Translations under genes and position numbers: made by a program
The notes under the pieces: model-generated
The model's input: the letters and a program-made list of their open reading frames with translations, nothing else
What the model was told of the DNA's origin: nothing
Databases searched by the model: none
Assembly: GCA_008011715.2 (NCBI GenBank)
Contig: CP136508.1
Coordinates: 6,262,001-6,326,000 of the forward strand
From: [Empedobacter] haloabium
GTDB lineage: Bacteria; Pseudomonadota; Gammaproteobacteria; Burkholderiales; Burkholderiaceae_D
Reading direction: 5' to 3'
Length of the DNA stretch: 64,000 nt
Shown: positions 1 to 9,502 of the stretch, piece by piece
Position numbering within the stretch: position 1 is the stretch's first letter
Layout of the letters: each line of letters starts with the position of its first letter

Positions 1-405
1 AACCTGAAGGGCAAGCCGGCGATCATCGTGTCCGGCCGGTCCGATGCGCTGATTCCCGTCAATCACGCCTCGCGCGCCTATCTGGGCCTGAACGCGGCGG
101 TGGAGGGCGCCAACAGCAAGCTGCGCTATATCGAGGTGACGAACGCCAACCACTTCGATTCGTTTGCCAATGCGCTGCCGAACGTGATCGTGCCGCTGCA
201 TGTCTACCTGTTCCGCGCGCTGGACGCCGTGTATGCCAACCTGAAGAACAGCGCGACGGCGCTGCCGCCCTCGCAGCTGGTACGCACCACCACGCGCGGC
301 GACAACAGCGTGCCGATCACGGTGCAGAATGTGCCGCCGATCTCGGCCGCGCCGGGCATCAACGCCATCACCGTCAGCGGCACGACGGTCACCATCCCCG
401 ACTAA
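1..405 (+). CDS. 3-hydroxybutyrate oligomer hydrolase, C-terminal part (partial)
   Basis: The open frame enters from the left edge with no start codon and ends at TAA 403-405, giving the last 134 residues. The segment GKPAIIVSGRSDALIPVNHA and the following ANHFDSF are typical of the alpha/beta-hydrolase C-terminus of D-(-)-3-hydroxybutyrate oligomer hydrolases, with the catalytic Asp (GRSDAL) and His (NHFDSF) regions present. The enzyme cleaves soluble oligomers released from polyhydroxybutyrate into monomers, usually outside the cytoplasm. The nucleophilic serine would lie upstream of the window. Two other PHB-type hydrolases are encoded at 53705 and 63726, so PHB breakdown is a theme of this region. 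The family call is from recognition and is fairly sure. Confidence 0.8.
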   Translation, partial: NLKGKPAIIVSGRSDALIPVNHASRAYLGLNAAVEGANSKLRYIEVTNANHFDSFANALPNVIVPLHVYLFRALDAVYANLKNSATALPPSQLVRTTTRGDNSVPITVQNVPPISAAPGINAITVSGTTVTIPD

Positions 406-423
406 GGCGACGGCCGGGCCGGT

Positions 424-1581
424 TCAGTAGGCGGCCCGGTAGATCGCCCATGCATCCGCGCGCGTCACGTCGCGCGGATTATTGCCCAACAATCTCGTCT
501 GCAGCATCGCGTCGTCGGCCAGCCGGTCGAGATCGCTTTCCGTCACCCCGACTTCCCGCAGCGTCCGCTCGATCCCCGTGGCGACGGCAAATTGCTCCAT
601 GGCCGCCACCAATGCCATCGCCCGCGCCTCGGTGCTGCCACCTACGGCCGGGATGGCAACCTCCGCCAACTCCGCATAGGCCGCCATCGCGGCCGGCAAA
701 TTAAAGCGCAGTACGTGCGGCAGGACCAGTGCGTTCGACAGCCCGTGCGGCACGTGGAACGTGCCGCCGATGGGATAAGCCAGCGCGTGGACGGCCGCGA
801 CGGGCGCATTGGAAAACGCCTGGCCGGCAAGCAGGGCGCCCAGCAGCATGCCCTGGCGTGCCGCCAGGTCGTGGCCGTCGCGGCAGGCCGCCAGCAGGTT
901 GGTGCACAGCAGCTGCAGCGCTTGCCGCGCCAGGTGGTCGGACAGCGGATTTTTCTTATGGCGGCTGGTATAGGCTTCGATCGCGTGCACCATCGCATCG
1001 ATGCCCGTCGCGGCCGTGACGCGCGGCGGCAGGCCCACCGTCAAGGTGGCGTCCAGGATGGCAATGTCGGCATACAGCTGCTGGGCGACCACGCCCATCT
1101 TGGTGGTCGCGCCCGTGGTGACGATGGCGATATTGGTGACCTCCGAGCCGGTGCCGGCCGTGGTCGGCACCTGTACCAGCGGCAGGCGCTCGCCTCGCAC
1201 ATTGTCGATGCCGTACATTTGCGGCAGCGGCTGGTCGCTCGCAGCCAGCACGGCAATCAGCTTGGCGACGTCCATCGAGCTGCCGCCGCCCAGGCCGATG
1301 ACAAGGTCGGTGCCGTGGGCACGGGCGACGTCGGCGGCGGCCAGCACGACGGCTTCCGGTGGGTCGGCCACGACGTCCGCGTACACGTGGACGACCAAGC
1401 CGGCGGCTTCGAGGCTGCGCAGTGGAGCGACCGTCAGGCCGGTGGCAAGGAAGCCTGGATCGGTAACGAGCAGCGCGCGCCGGGCAGCAGGGAAGCGGTG
1501 CCGGACGTGCTGGCCGAGTTGGCCGGCGGCGCCCAGTGCGCAAACGATCTGGCCGACGGTGCTGAAGACGAAGTCCTTCAT
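424..1581 (-). CDS. Iron-containing alcohol dehydrogenase
   Basis: A 385-residue group III (iron-type) alcohol dehydrogenase that would interconvert an alcohol and an aldehyde with NAD(P). The cofactor-binding motif GGGSSMD lies at residues 98-104. The metal-site residues appear as D195 and H199 in GIDAMVHAIEAY, followed by histidines in VHALAYPIGG and FHVPHG. The start ATG (1579-1581) is chosen because GGGAGAG sits just upstream and the protein then begins MKDFVF, as is usual; a longer frame to 1644 lacks such support. The gene stands alone, divergent from the TSUP permease at 1671 and convergent with the hydrolase before it. The substrate cannot be read from sequence; maleylacetate reductase-like enzymes belong to the same fold family. 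Confidence 0.85.
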   Translation of the reverse strand: MKDFVFSTVGQIVCALGAAGQLGQHVRHRFPAARRALLVTDPGFLATGLTVAPLRSLEAAGLVVHVYADVVADPPEAVVLAAADVARAHGTDLVIGLGGGSSMDVAKLIAVLAASDQPLPQMYGIDNVRGERLPLVQVPTTAGTGSEVTNIAIVTTGATTKMGVVAQQLYADIAILDATLTVGLPPRVTAATGIDAMVHAIEAYTSRHKKNPLSDHLARQALQLLCTNLLAACRDGHDLAARQGMLLGALLAGQAFSNAPVAAVHALAYPIGGTFHVPHGLSNALVLPHVLRFNLPAAMAAYAELAEVAIPAVGGSTEARAMALVAAMEQFAVATGIERTLREVGVTESDLDRLADDAMLQTRLLGNNPRDVTRADAWAIYRAAY

Positions 1582-1670
1582 ACGCTCTCCCTGTGGTCGT
1601 GATGGCCAGCTTACCAGAACCCGCTGTCCGGTTCTTCCGTACAATGTCGAGCTCGTTCAGGGGAGACACG

Positions 1671-2435
1671 ATGCTCGATTACGCGATGTTGGGAGTGGCG
1701 GCGTTTGCCGCCGGCTTGGTGGATGCGGTGGTGGGGGGAGGCGGATTGATCCAGATTCCCGTGCTGTTCTCCGTGTTCGGCAACACGGCGCCCGCCACGC
1801 TGCTGGGTACCAGCAAGCTGGCCGGCATCTTCGGTACCGCGGCCGCCGCGGTGAACTACGCCCGACGCGTGTCGATCGCCTGGTCGACGGCGGCACCGGC
1901 CGCGGTGGCGGCCTTCCTGTTCGCCTTTTGCGGCGCCTACACCGTGACGCACATCCCGGCCGACTTCATGCGCACCTTGCTGCCCATCGTGCTGCTGGCT
2001 GTGGCCGTCTACACGTTCCGCCGCAAGGATTTCGGCAGCGTGCACGCGCCGCTGCATACCGGGCGGCGCGAACAGGTGTTTGCCGTGCTGAGCGGCGCCG
2101 GTATCGGCTTCTATGACGGCTTCTTCGGTCCCGGCACCGGCAGCTTCCTGGTGTTCCTGTTTGTGCGCGTGTTCGGCTTTGACTTCCTCGGTGCGTCGGC
2201 CGTGGCGAAGGTGGTGAATGTGGCGTGCAACCTGTCGGCGCTGATGTGGTTCGGCTACAGCGGTCACCTGCTGTGGCAGCTGGGGCTGATGATGGCCGTG
2301 TGTCAGGTGGCCGGGTCGCTGATCGGCACGAAGCTGGCGATGCGTCACGGCAGCGGTTTCGTGCGCCGCGTGTTCCTGGTGGTGGTCTCGGTCCTGATCG
2401 TCAAGACGGGCTGGGATGCTTGGCAGCGGTGGTGA
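1671..2435 (+). CDS. TSUP (TauE/SafE) family membrane permease
   Basis: A 254-residue hydrophobic protein with about eight membrane segments and the glycine-rich repeats of the TSUP family: LVDAVVGGGGLIQIP near residue 20 and the matching second-half motif YDGFFGPGTGSFLVFLF. Members export or import small anions such as sulfite, sulfonates and organosulfur compounds across the inner membrane. The ATG at 1671 follows a strong GGGGAGA ribosome site at 1660-1666; the longer upstream frame is unlikely. The stop codon is followed after one base by the first parS site, and a rho-independent terminator begins 23 bases downstream. The substrate is unknown. Confidence 0.85.
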   Translation: MLDYAMLGVAAFAAGLVDAVVGGGGLIQIPVLFSVFGNTAPATLLGTSKLAGIFGTAAAAVNYARRVSIAWSTAAPAAVAAFLFAFCGAYTVTHIPADFMRTLLPIVLLAVAVYTFRRKDFGSVHAPLHTGRREQVFAVLSGAGIGFYDGFFGPGTGSFLVFLFVRVFGFDFLGASAVAKVVNVACNLSALMWFGYSGHLLWQLGLMMAVCQVAGSLIGTKLAMRHGSGFVRRVFLVVVSVLIVKTGWDAWQRW

Positions 2436-2451
2436 CGTTCCACGTGGAACA
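2436..2451. promoter_or_regulatory. parS: parS centromere-like site 1 (ParB binding)
   Basis: The 14-mer GTTCCACGTGGAAC (2437-2450) is a perfect palindrome with the CACGTG core and flanks of the widely conserved chromosomal parS consensus TGTTTCACGTGAAACA. It starts one base after the TSUP stop codon. ParB, encoded at 6151, is the expected ligand. It is one of three copies within 100 bases. Confidence 0.9.
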
Positions 2452-2457
2452 GAGGAC

Positions 2458-2483
2458 AACCCGGCGTTAGCCGGGTTTTTTTT
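2458..2483 (+). terminator. Rho-independent terminator after the TSUP gene
   Basis: AACCCGGC, a short GTTA loop region and GCCGGG form a stable stem, followed by a run of eight T (2476-2483). It closes the TSUP transcript and separates it from mnmG. The T tract touches the second parS site. Confidence 0.9.
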
Positions 2484-2498
2484 GTTCCACGTGAAACC
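2483..2498. promoter_or_regulatory. parS: parS site 2
   Basis: TGTTCCACGTGAAACC contains the parS core GTTCCACGTGAAAC (2484-2497). One half-site is the GTTCC form and the other the GAAAC form, so it is an asymmetric hybrid of the two arms used at site 1 and in the general consensus. Confidence 0.9.
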
Positions 2499-2518
2499 AA
2501 AAACATTCCACCGGACGC

Positions 2519-2534
2519 TGTTCCACGTGAAACA
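2519..2534. promoter_or_regulatory. parS: parS site 3
   Basis: TGTTCCACGTGAAACA matches the 16-base chromosomal parS consensus at all but one position. It lies just upstream of the mnmG promoter, so ParB spreading from here would cover the start of the mnmG-rsmG-parAB operon. Confidence 0.92.
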
Positions 2535-2560
2535 TCGCAGTGAAATTTCTGCTTAAAAAA

Positions 2561-2587
2561 TTCGCAGCACTGAAAAAACTCTATAAT
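2561..2587 (+). promoter_or_regulatory. Probable promoter of mnmG-rsmG-parA-parB
   Basis: A perfect TATAAT -10 box lies at 2582-2587 in an AT-rich stretch 33 bases before the mnmG ATG. The -35 element is weak (TTCGCA at 2561-2566, 15-base spacing). The position of this box argues against the longer reading frame that begins at 2540. Confidence 0.6.
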
Positions 2588-2620
2588 TCTAGTTCAATCC
2601 CTTCGAATCATTCCCTCACC

Positions 2621-4549
2621 ATGTTATTTCCTACTGAATTCGACGTCATCGTCGTGGGCGGCGGCCATGCCGGTACCGAAGCCGCCCTGGCCTCCGCACG
2701 CATGGGCCAGAAGACGCTGTTGTTGACGCATAACATCGAAACCCTGGGCCAGATGTCCTGCAATCCCTCCATTGGCGGCATCGGCAAGGGCCACCTGGTC
2801 AAGGAAGTGGACGCCATGGGCGGCGCCATGGCCATTGCCACGGACGAGTCCGGCATCCAGTTCCGCATCCTGAATTCCTCGAAAGGCCCGGCCGTGCGCG
2901 CCACGCGTGCCCAGGCCGACCGCATCCTGTACAAGCAGGCCATCCGTTCGCGCCTGGAAAACCAGCCGAACCTGTGGCTGTTCCAGCAGGCCGTGGACGA
3001 CCTGATGGTGGAGGGCGACCGTGTCGTCGGCGCCGTCACGCAGATCGGTCTGAAGTTCCTGGCTCGTGCCGTCGTGCTGACGGCCGGCACCTTCCTGGAC
3101 GGGAAGATCCACGTGGGGCTGCAGAACTACTCGGCCGGCCGTGCCGGCGACCCGCCAGCGCTGTCGCTGTCGAGCCGTTTGAAGGAGTTGAAGCTGCCGC
3201 AGGGGCGCCTGAAAACGGGCACGCCACCGCGCATCGACGGCCGCAGCATCGACTTCAGCCAGATGACGGAACAGCCCGGCGACCTCGACCCGGTGCCGGT
3301 GTTTTCCGTCATGGGCAACACGGCCATGCACCCCAAGCAGCTGCCATGCTGGGTGACCCACACCAACCAGCAGACGCACGACATCATCCGTGGCGGCTTG
3401 GACCGCAGCCCGATGTACACCGGCGTCATCGAGGGCGTCGGCCCCCGCTATTGCCCGTCGATCGAGGACAAGATCCATCGCTTCTCCAGCAAGGAATCGC
3501 ACCAGATCTTCCTGGAGCCGGAAGGCCTGACCACGCACGAGTTCTACCCGAACGGCATCTCGACCAGCCTGCCATTTGACGTGCAGATCGCCCTGGTGCG
3601 CTCGATGAAAGGCCTGGAAAACGCGCACATCCTGCGCCCCGGCTACGCCATCGAATACGACTATTTCGACCCGCGCGGCCTGAAGGCATCGCTGGAAACC
3701 AAGGCCATTGCGGGCCTGTATTTCGCCGGCCAGATCAACGGCACGACCGGCTACGAAGAGGCTGCCGCGCAGGGCATGCTGGCCGGGATCAATGCGGCGC
3801 TGCAAACGCAGGGCAAGGAAGCCTGGGTGCCAGCGCGCTCGGAAGCCTACCTGGGCGTGCTGGTGGACGACCTCGTCACGCAGGGCGTGCAGGAGCCGTA
3901 CCGGATGTTTACCAGCCGCGCCGAATACCGCCTGTCGCTGCGCGAAGACAACGCCGACATGCGCCTGACCGAGATCGGCCGCCAGCTGGGCGTCGTCGGT
4001 GACGCCCAGTGGGAAGCCTTCGACCGCAAGCGCGAAGCCGTCGCACGCGAGCTGGAACGCCTGAAATCGACGTGGGTGAACCCCCGCATCCTCGCCGCGG
4101 CCGAGTCCGAGCGGGTGATCGGCCAGGCGATCGAGCGCGAGTATTCGCTGGCCGACCTGCTGCGCCGTCCGAACGTCGACTACGACCAGCTGGTCACGTT
4201 GACCGGTACGGAAGGCCAGAACCTGGGCGGCCCCGGCGTGACCGACCCGGCGGTACAGGAACAGGTGGAAATCCAGCTGAAGTATTCCGGCTATATCGAG
4301 CGCCAGCTGAAGGAAGTGGAGCGCCACGAGCATTATGAAAACCTGAAGTTGCCCGAAGGTTTTAACTATCTGGATATCGCGGCGCTGTCCGTCGAGGTAC
4401 GTCAGAAGCTGGCCAAGCACCGTCCGGAAACCCTGGGCCAGGCTTCGCGTATCTCCGGCGTGACGCCGGCGGCGATCTCGCTGCTCCTGGTGCACCTGAA
4501 GAAGGCCGGCTATGGCGGCTTCGTCAACCTGAAAGACGAGGCTGCTTGA
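2621..4549 (+). CDS. mnmG: tRNA uridine-5-carboxymethylaminomethyl(34) synthesis protein MnmG (GidA)
   Basis: A 642-residue FAD enzyme that, with MnmE, adds the carboxymethylaminomethyl group to the wobble uridine of certain tRNAs in the cytoplasm. The FAD-binding motif [10 protein letters not shown] starts at residue 13, [13 protein letters not shown] carries a conserved cysteine, PCWVTHTN the second one, and [11 protein letters not shown] and [13 protein letters not shown] are signature stretches. Length is normal for the family. ATG 2621 is preferred over GTG 2540 because the protein then begins [14 protein letters not shown] and the -10 box lies between the two candidates; no clear ribosome site precedes it. 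The gene overlaps rsmG by one base (TGATG) and heads the partition operon. Confidence 0.97.
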   Translation: MLFPTEFDVIVVGGGHAGTEAALASARMGQKTLLLTHNIETLGQMSCNPSIGGIGKGHLVKEVDAMGGAMAIATDESGIQFRILNSSKGPAVRATRAQADRILYKQAIRSRLENQPNLWLFQQAVDDLMVEGDRVVGAVTQIGLKFLARAVVLTAGTFLDGKIHVGLQNYSAGRAGDPPALSLSSRLKELKLPQGRLKTGTPPRIDGRSIDFSQMTEQPGDLDPVPVFSVMGNTAMHPKQLPCWVTHTNQQTHDIIRGGLDRSPMYTGVIEGVGPRYCPSIEDKIHRFSSKESHQIFLEPEGLTTHEFYPNGISTSLPFDVQIALVRSMKGLENAHILRPGYAIEYDYFDPRGLKASLETKAIAGLYFAGQINGTTGYEEAAAQGMLAGINAALQTQGKEAWVPARSEAYLGVLVDDLVTQGVQEPYRMFTSRAEYRLSLREDNADMRLTEIGRQLGVVGDAQWEAFDRKREAVARELERLKSTWVNPRILAAAESERVIGQAIEREYSLADLLRRPNVDYDQLVTLTGTEGQNLGGPGVTDPAVQEQVEIQLKYSGYIERQLKEVERHEHYENLKLPEGFNYLDIAALSVEVRQKLAKHRPETLGQASRISGVTPAAISLLLVHLKKAGYGGFVNLKDEAA

Positions 4550-5214
4550 TGGCCCTGTTCGAGCGCGCCACCCTGGCGCAACTGCTGAAAAATGGCCTCC
4601 AGGGCCTGCAATTGGACCTGTCGCAGGCCCAACAGGATCAGTTGCTGGACTATCTGGCCCTGCTGCACAAGTGGAACCATGTCTACAACCTGACCTCCGT
4701 GCGCGATCCGGTGCAAATGATGACCTTGCACCTGCTCGATTCGCTGGCCGCCGTGCCGGCTTTCGTCGCTGCCACCAATGTGCTGGACGTGGGGGCGGGC
4801 GGTGGCTTGCCCGGGATCGTGCTGGCCATTGCCCGGCCGGACATGAACGTGTCGATGATCGACACGGTACACAAGAAAACCGCGTTCCTGACGCAGGTGA
4901 AGGTCGAGCTGGGTCTTGCCAACGTCACCGTCTACACGAAAAAAGTGCAGGACCTGCACGTGAAGCAGCCGTTCGACGTGATTACCAGCCGCGCCTTTGC
5001 CGACCTCAGCGATTTTATCGAGTGGTCCCGGCACCTGCTGGCCGAGGACGGGCGATTCATCGCGTTGAAAGGCACGGCGCCGGAGGACGAACGGGCGCGA
5101 CTGCAGGAGCGGCTGCAGGGCGACTGGAAAGTGCAGGATTTGCAGGCTTTACGGGTGCCGGGGCTGGACGCGGAGCGGCACCTGGTTTTCGTGCAGCGGG
5201 CGGAAACAGTATAA
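4549..5214 (+). CDS. rsmG: 16S rRNA (guanine(527)-N(7))-methyltransferase RsmG (GidB)
   Basis: A 221-residue SAM-dependent methyltransferase that modifies G527 of 16S rRNA. The SAM-binding loop VLDVGAGGGLPGIVLA is at about residues 78-92, and LLHKWNHVYNLTSVRD and ITSRAFADL are characteristic of the family. The ATG overlaps the mnmG stop by one base, so translation is probably coupled; a TTG three bases earlier is possible but less likely. The last codons and the stop lie inside the first copy of an AT-rich 27-base tandem repeat, so the C-terminal tail (ETV) is partly encoded by repeat sequence. Confidence 0.96.
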   Translation: MALFERATLAQLLKNGLQGLQLDLSQAQQDQLLDYLALLHKWNHVYNLTSVRDPVQMMTLHLLDSLAAVPAFVAATNVLDVGAGGGLPGIVLAIARPDMNVSMIDTVHKKTAFLTQVKVELGLANVTVYTKKVQDLHVKQPFDVITSRAFADLSDFIEWSRHLLAEDGRFIALKGTAPEDERARLQERLQGDWKVQDLQALRVPGLDAERHLVFVQRAETV

Positions 5215-5295
5215 ATCGTTTATATCGTATAAACAGTATAAATCGTTTATACCGTATAAATAGTATAAACAGAATAAACAATATAAATAGTTTAG
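5204..5295. repeat. AT-rich 27-bp tandem repeat with internal palindromes
   Basis: Two 27-base units (5204-5230 and 5231-5257) differ at one position, followed by degenerate copies to about 5295. Each full unit holds the palindrome TATAAATCGTTTATA (5210-5224 and 5237-5251). The tract is nearly all A and T in a GC-rich genome and lies between rsmG and parA. It could be an operator array, an architectural-protein site or a slippage-generated satellite; the sequence alone does not decide. Confidence 0.85.
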
Positions 5296-5325
5296 TCCAA
5301 TACGACGCATCAACAAGAAAACTAC

Positions 5326-6096
5326 ATGGCGAAAATCTTTTGCGTAGCAAACCAGAAGGGCGGCGTCGGCAAGACCACCACCACGGTCAACCTGTCGGCC
5401 GGCCTGGCCAAGCTGAACCAGCGCGTGCTGCTGGTCGACCTGGACCCGCAGGGCAATGCCACGATGGGCGCCGGCATCAACAAGGCCGGCCTGGCGGCAT
5501 CCACCTATGAAGTCATGCTCGGCACGGCCGACGTGGCCACGGCGCGTCAGCGCTCGGAAGCAGGGCGCTTCGACGTGCTGCCGTCCAACCGCGAGCTGGC
5601 CGGCGCCGAAGTGGAGATGGTGGAACTGGAACGGCGCGAGTCGCGCCTGAAGGACGCGCTGGCCCTGGTCGACAAGGACTACGACTTCATCCTGATCGAT
5701 TGCCCGCCGGCGCTGTCGATGCTGACCCTGAACGGCCTGTGCGCCGCGCATGGCGTCATCATCCCGATGCAGTGCGAGTATTACGCGCTGGAAGGGCTGT
5801 CCGACCTGGTCAACACGATCAAGAAGGTACATGCGAACCTGAACCCGGACCTGAAGATCATCGGCCTCTTGCGCGTGATGTTCGATCCGCGCATGACGCT
5901 GTCGCAGCAGGTCTCGGCCCAGCTGGAGCAGCACTTCGGCGACAAGGTTTTCAAGACCATCATCCCGCGCAACGTACGGCTGGCCGAGGCGCCATCTTAT
6001 GGCATGCCGGGCGTGACGTTCGATCCCAGCTCGAAGGGGGCCCAGGCCTACATCGCCTTCGGGGCGGAGATGGTCAAGCGGATCAAGAAGATGTAA
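5326..6096 (+). CDS. parA: Chromosome partitioning ATPase ParA (Soj)
   Basis: A 256-residue deviant Walker ATPase of the chromosomal ParA/Soj type. The signature KGGVGKTT is at residues 11-18, the switch region DLDPQGN at 38-44 and the Walker B stretch FILIDCPPAL in mid-protein. There is no N-terminal helix-turn-helix extension, as expected of chromosomal rather than P1-type ParA. It forms ATP-dependent dimers on the nucleoid and moves ParB-parS complexes during segregation. It sits directly upstream of parB and 2.8 kb from the three parS sites. The AT-rich repeat ends about 30 bases before the ATG and could influence its expression. Confidence 0.97.
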   Translation: MAKIFCVANQKGGVGKTTTTVNLSAGLAKLNQRVLLVDLDPQGNATMGAGINKAGLAASTYEVMLGTADVATARQRSEAGRFDVLPSNRELAGAEVEMVELERRESRLKDALALVDKDYDFILIDCPPALSMLTLNGLCAAHGVIIPMQCEYYALEGLSDLVNTIKKVHANLNPDLKIIGLLRVMFDPRMTLSQQVSAQLEQHFGDKVFKTIIPRNVRLAEAPSYGMPGVTFDPSSKGAQAYIAFGAEMVKRIKKM

Positions 6097-6102
6097 AACC
6101 CT

Positions 6103-6122
6103 GGGGACAGGCACCTGTCCCC
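6103..6122. repeat. Intergenic hairpin between parA and parB
   Basis: GGGGACAG, a four-base GCAC loop and CTGTCCCC form a perfect 8-bp stem seven bases after parA. No T run follows. The core is related to the GGGACAG-containing palindromes at 18250, 18315, 27962, 28021, 51910 and 51975, so it belongs with the dispersed REP-like family. It may modulate the parA:parB ratio. Confidence 0.8.
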
Positions 6123-6150
6123 GGTGTTAATAACTACAACGATTATTCAC

Positions 6151-7035
6151 ATGGCAACCAAAAAACTCAAAGGCCTGGGGCGCGGCCTCGACGCGCTGCT
6201 GGGCGGCGGCGATCCCGCCGATCCGGCCGACCAGGGCGGCAAACCCTCCGAACTCGCTGTTGCTCAGTTGCAACCCGGCAAATACCAGCCGCGCACGCGG
6301 ATGGACGAGGGCAGCCTGAACGAACTGGCCGCGTCGATCAAGACGCAGGGCATCATGCAGCCGATCCTGGTACGGCCGGTCGGTACCGGCAAGGACGGCA
6401 AGACGACGTACGAGATCATCGCCGGCGAACGACGTTTCCGTGCGGCACAAATTGCTGGACTGGAAAACGTTCCCGTGCTGGTGCGCGACGTGGACGACAC
6501 GGCCGCCGCCGCGATGGCGCTGATCGAGAACATCCAGCGCGAAGACCTCAATCCGCTGGAAGAAGCCCAGGGCATTCACCGCCTGATCACGGATTTCAGT
6601 TTTACGCATGAGCAAGCCGCCCATGCGGTGGGACGCTCGCGCAGCGCCGTCTCGAACCTGCTGCGCCTGATGAACCTGGCCGCACCCGTGCAGACGATGC
6701 TGATGGCCGGCGACATCGACATGGGTCACGCCCGGGCGCTGCTGGCCGTCGACGCGGCCGCCCAGATCACGCTGGCCAATGTTGTCGTAGCGAAACGCCT
6801 ATCCGTGCGTGAAACGGAAAAGCTCGTCAACCGCACCATCGAGGAGCAGACCGCCAAGCCAGACACCAAGGCGCGGGAAAAGTCCGGCGATATCAAGCGC
6901 TTGGAAGAAGAACTGTCCGATACACTGGCGACCCCGGTGGTGTTCAAGATCGGCGCCAAGGGACGTGGCCAGATGATCATCGACTTTGCCGACCTGGACA
7001 TCCTGGACGGCGTCATTGCCCGCCTGCGGGGCTGA
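6151..7035 (+). CDS. parB: Chromosome partitioning protein ParB (Spo0J)
   Basis: A 294-residue ParB/Spo0J protein. After the start MATKKLKGLGRGLDALLGG, a ParA-contact-like tail, come the CTPase/ParB-N domain (QPILVRP, GERRFRAAQ, ALIENIQREDLNPLEEA) at about residues 35-130, the DNA-binding helix-turn-helix (VGRSRSAVSNLLRLMNL) and a C-terminal dimerisation region. It binds the parS sites at 2436-2534 and spreads as a CTP-dependent clamp. ATG 6151 gives the usual family N-terminus; an upstream in-frame start at 6124 has no support. It forms the last gene of the mnmG-rsmG-parA-parB unit. Confidence 0.97.
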   Translation: MATKKLKGLGRGLDALLGGGDPADPADQGGKPSELAVAQLQPGKYQPRTRMDEGSLNELAASIKTQGIMQPILVRPVGTGKDGKTTYEIIAGERRFRAAQIAGLENVPVLVRDVDDTAAAAMALIENIQREDLNPLEEAQGIHRLITDFSFTHEQAAHAVGRSRSAVSNLLRLMNLAAPVQTMLMAGDIDMGHARALLAVDAAAQITLANVVVAKRLSVRETEKLVNRTIEEQTAKPDTKAREKSGDIKRLEEELSDTLATPVVFKIGAKGRGQMIIDFADLDILDGVIARLRG

Positions 7036-7340
7036 GTGTTTACTCTAAAAACACTTTTATTCCCGTGAAGTTCTGCCATTGTCCGGGCCGCCACTGTCCC
7101 GATATCGGGCGAGGCACCGGACGGTGGCGTACGCCTTGCACAAAGTCCGGGCAGCGAAGTTGTCGCGCCAGCATCGGATTTGTATCCAAAGCAGCGCGAT
7201 TGTGGCAAGATTGAGGCTTTGGCAGCGCTTAAGGCTCCGTTAAGGCATTCATGCAGGGTTGTCGCCGCACCAAGCTGGTGCGACAAGATTCTGCCGGTGT
7301 TGCAATGTTGTCCCCTTTGCTCTGATGCGGTGCAGCATGT
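7036..7340. other. Gene-free stretch between parB and the atp promoter
   Basis: About 300 bases without a credible coding frame or clear terminator. The minus-strand open frame here is a shadow running out of parB. No repeat or strong hairpin was seen. Confidence 0.6.
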
Positions 7341-7370
7341 TTGACGTGCTTCATGTTAGCGACCTATAAT
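7341..7370 (+). promoter_or_regulatory. Sigma-70 promoter of the ATP synthase operon
   Basis: TTGACG (7341-7346), an 18-base spacer and a perfect TATAAT (7365-7370) precede atpI by 43 bases. This is the strongest promoter match in the window and fits the heavy expression expected for the atp operon. Confidence 0.85.
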
Positions 7371-7413
7371 CCCGTGTCTTTGGGTCTACAAGCTACGTTA
7401 AGAAGGTCGGCAA

Positions 7414-7782
7414 GTGAGTGATTCTGCACAAAGTATCGCCCGGCCGGTGTACCGCATCGTGGCCCTGCAATTCACAATCGCCGTCCTTTTCGCCGCCCTC
7501 GTCGCGTATTTCGCCGGGGTGGAGAAAGGCTGGTCCGCCGCCATGGGCGGTGCGATCGCGGTGATCGGCAGCGGGGTGTACGCGCTGATCGTCGCGAGCG
7601 GGAGCAGGGACGCCAAAGCGGCGTTACGGCGGCATGAGCTCGCCGAGATGGTGAAGTTATTCATTACAGCAGTGCTGTTTATTGCGGCGCTGGTGCTGTT
7701 TCAGTCGGCCGCTAATGTTTGGCTGATCTTGGGTTTTGCAGTGGCGACCTTGGCGTACTGGTTTTCACTGCTCGCAGTTTAA
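7414..7782 (+). CDS. atpI: ATP synthase subunit I
   Basis: A 122-residue membrane protein with four hydrophobic segments that heads the atp operon. AtpI assists assembly of the c-ring and ion loading but is not part of the final enzyme. The GTG start at 7414 follows AAGAAGG at 7400-7406 with good spacing, and no better ATG is available. Identity rests on position directly before atpB, size and membrane profile, since AtpI sequences are poorly conserved. Confidence 0.88.
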   Translation: MSDSAQSIARPVYRIVALQFTIAVLFAALVAYFAGVEKGWSAAMGGAIAVIGSGVYALIVASGSRDAKAALRRHELAEMVKLFITAVLFIAALVLFQSAANVWLILGFAVATLAYWFSLLAV

Positions 7783-7794
7783 TCGCCGGTTTAG

Positions 7795-8646
<852 letters not shown>

Positions 8647-8698
8647 TTCGCAATATTGTTTTCACTTTTTCGGTATCTGTAGTTTTTTTAAATCTTAG

Positions 8699-8992
<294 letters not shown>

Positions 8993-9029
8993 TAACGCTC
9001 CAACCGGGGAAACTTTTTAGGAGCAAGGT

Positions 9030-9500
9030 ATGAACATCAATGCGTCTCTCATCGGTCAGATGATCACCTTCGCGGTGCTCGTCTGGTTCTCGATGAAATT
9101 CGTCTTCCCGGCGCTCAATAGCGCGCTGGATGAGCGTGCCAAGCGTATTGCGGACGGTCTGGCTGCGGCCGACCAGGGCCAGGCCTCGATGGCGGCCGCT
9201 GAAAAGCGCGCCGCGGAAGCCCTGGCCTCCGCCCGTGACGAAGCTGCCCAGCGCGTCGCGGACGCTGAAAAGCGTGCTCAGCTGATCGCTGAAGAGATCA
9301 AGGCCAACGCCAAGGCCGAAGCGGACCGCATCATCGCGACCGCCAAGGCCGAAGCCGACCAGCAAGTCACCCAGGCCCGCGAGCAACTGCGTGCCCAGGT
9401 CGCCGACCTGGCTGTGAAGGGCGCCGAGCAAATCCTGAAGCGCGAAGTCAACGCGTCGGCCCACGCCGACCTGCTGAACCGCCTTGCGACCGAGCTGTAA
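9030..9500 (+). CDS. atpF: F1Fo ATP synthase subunit b
   Basis: A 156-residue peripheral stalk subunit: one N-terminal membrane helix (residues about 5-28) followed by a long Ala/Glu/Lys-rich helix that dimerises as a coiled coil and reaches F1. [20 protein letters not shown] is typical of proteobacterial b. TTAGGAGC precedes the ATG. Only two bases separate it from atpH. Confidence 0.97.
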   Translation: MNINASLIGQMITFAVLVWFSMKFVFPALNSALDERAKRIADGLAAADQGQASMAAAEKRAAEALASARDEAAQRVADAEKRAQLIAEEIKANAKAEADRIIATAKAEADQQVTQAREQLRAQVADLAVKGAEQILKREVNASAHADLLNRLATEL

Positions 9501-9502
9501 TC

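Noticed and set aside
2540..2620. N-terminal extension of mnmG from GTG 2540
   Set aside because: The -10 box TATAAT lies inside the extension and the family N-terminus begins at 2621.
2436..2620. Chromosomal origin oriC
   Set aside because: parS sites are present but no cluster of DnaA boxes and no dnaA or dnaN gene.
5204..5295. CRISPR array
   Set aside because: Units are directly abutting without spacers and too few; no cas genes are present.
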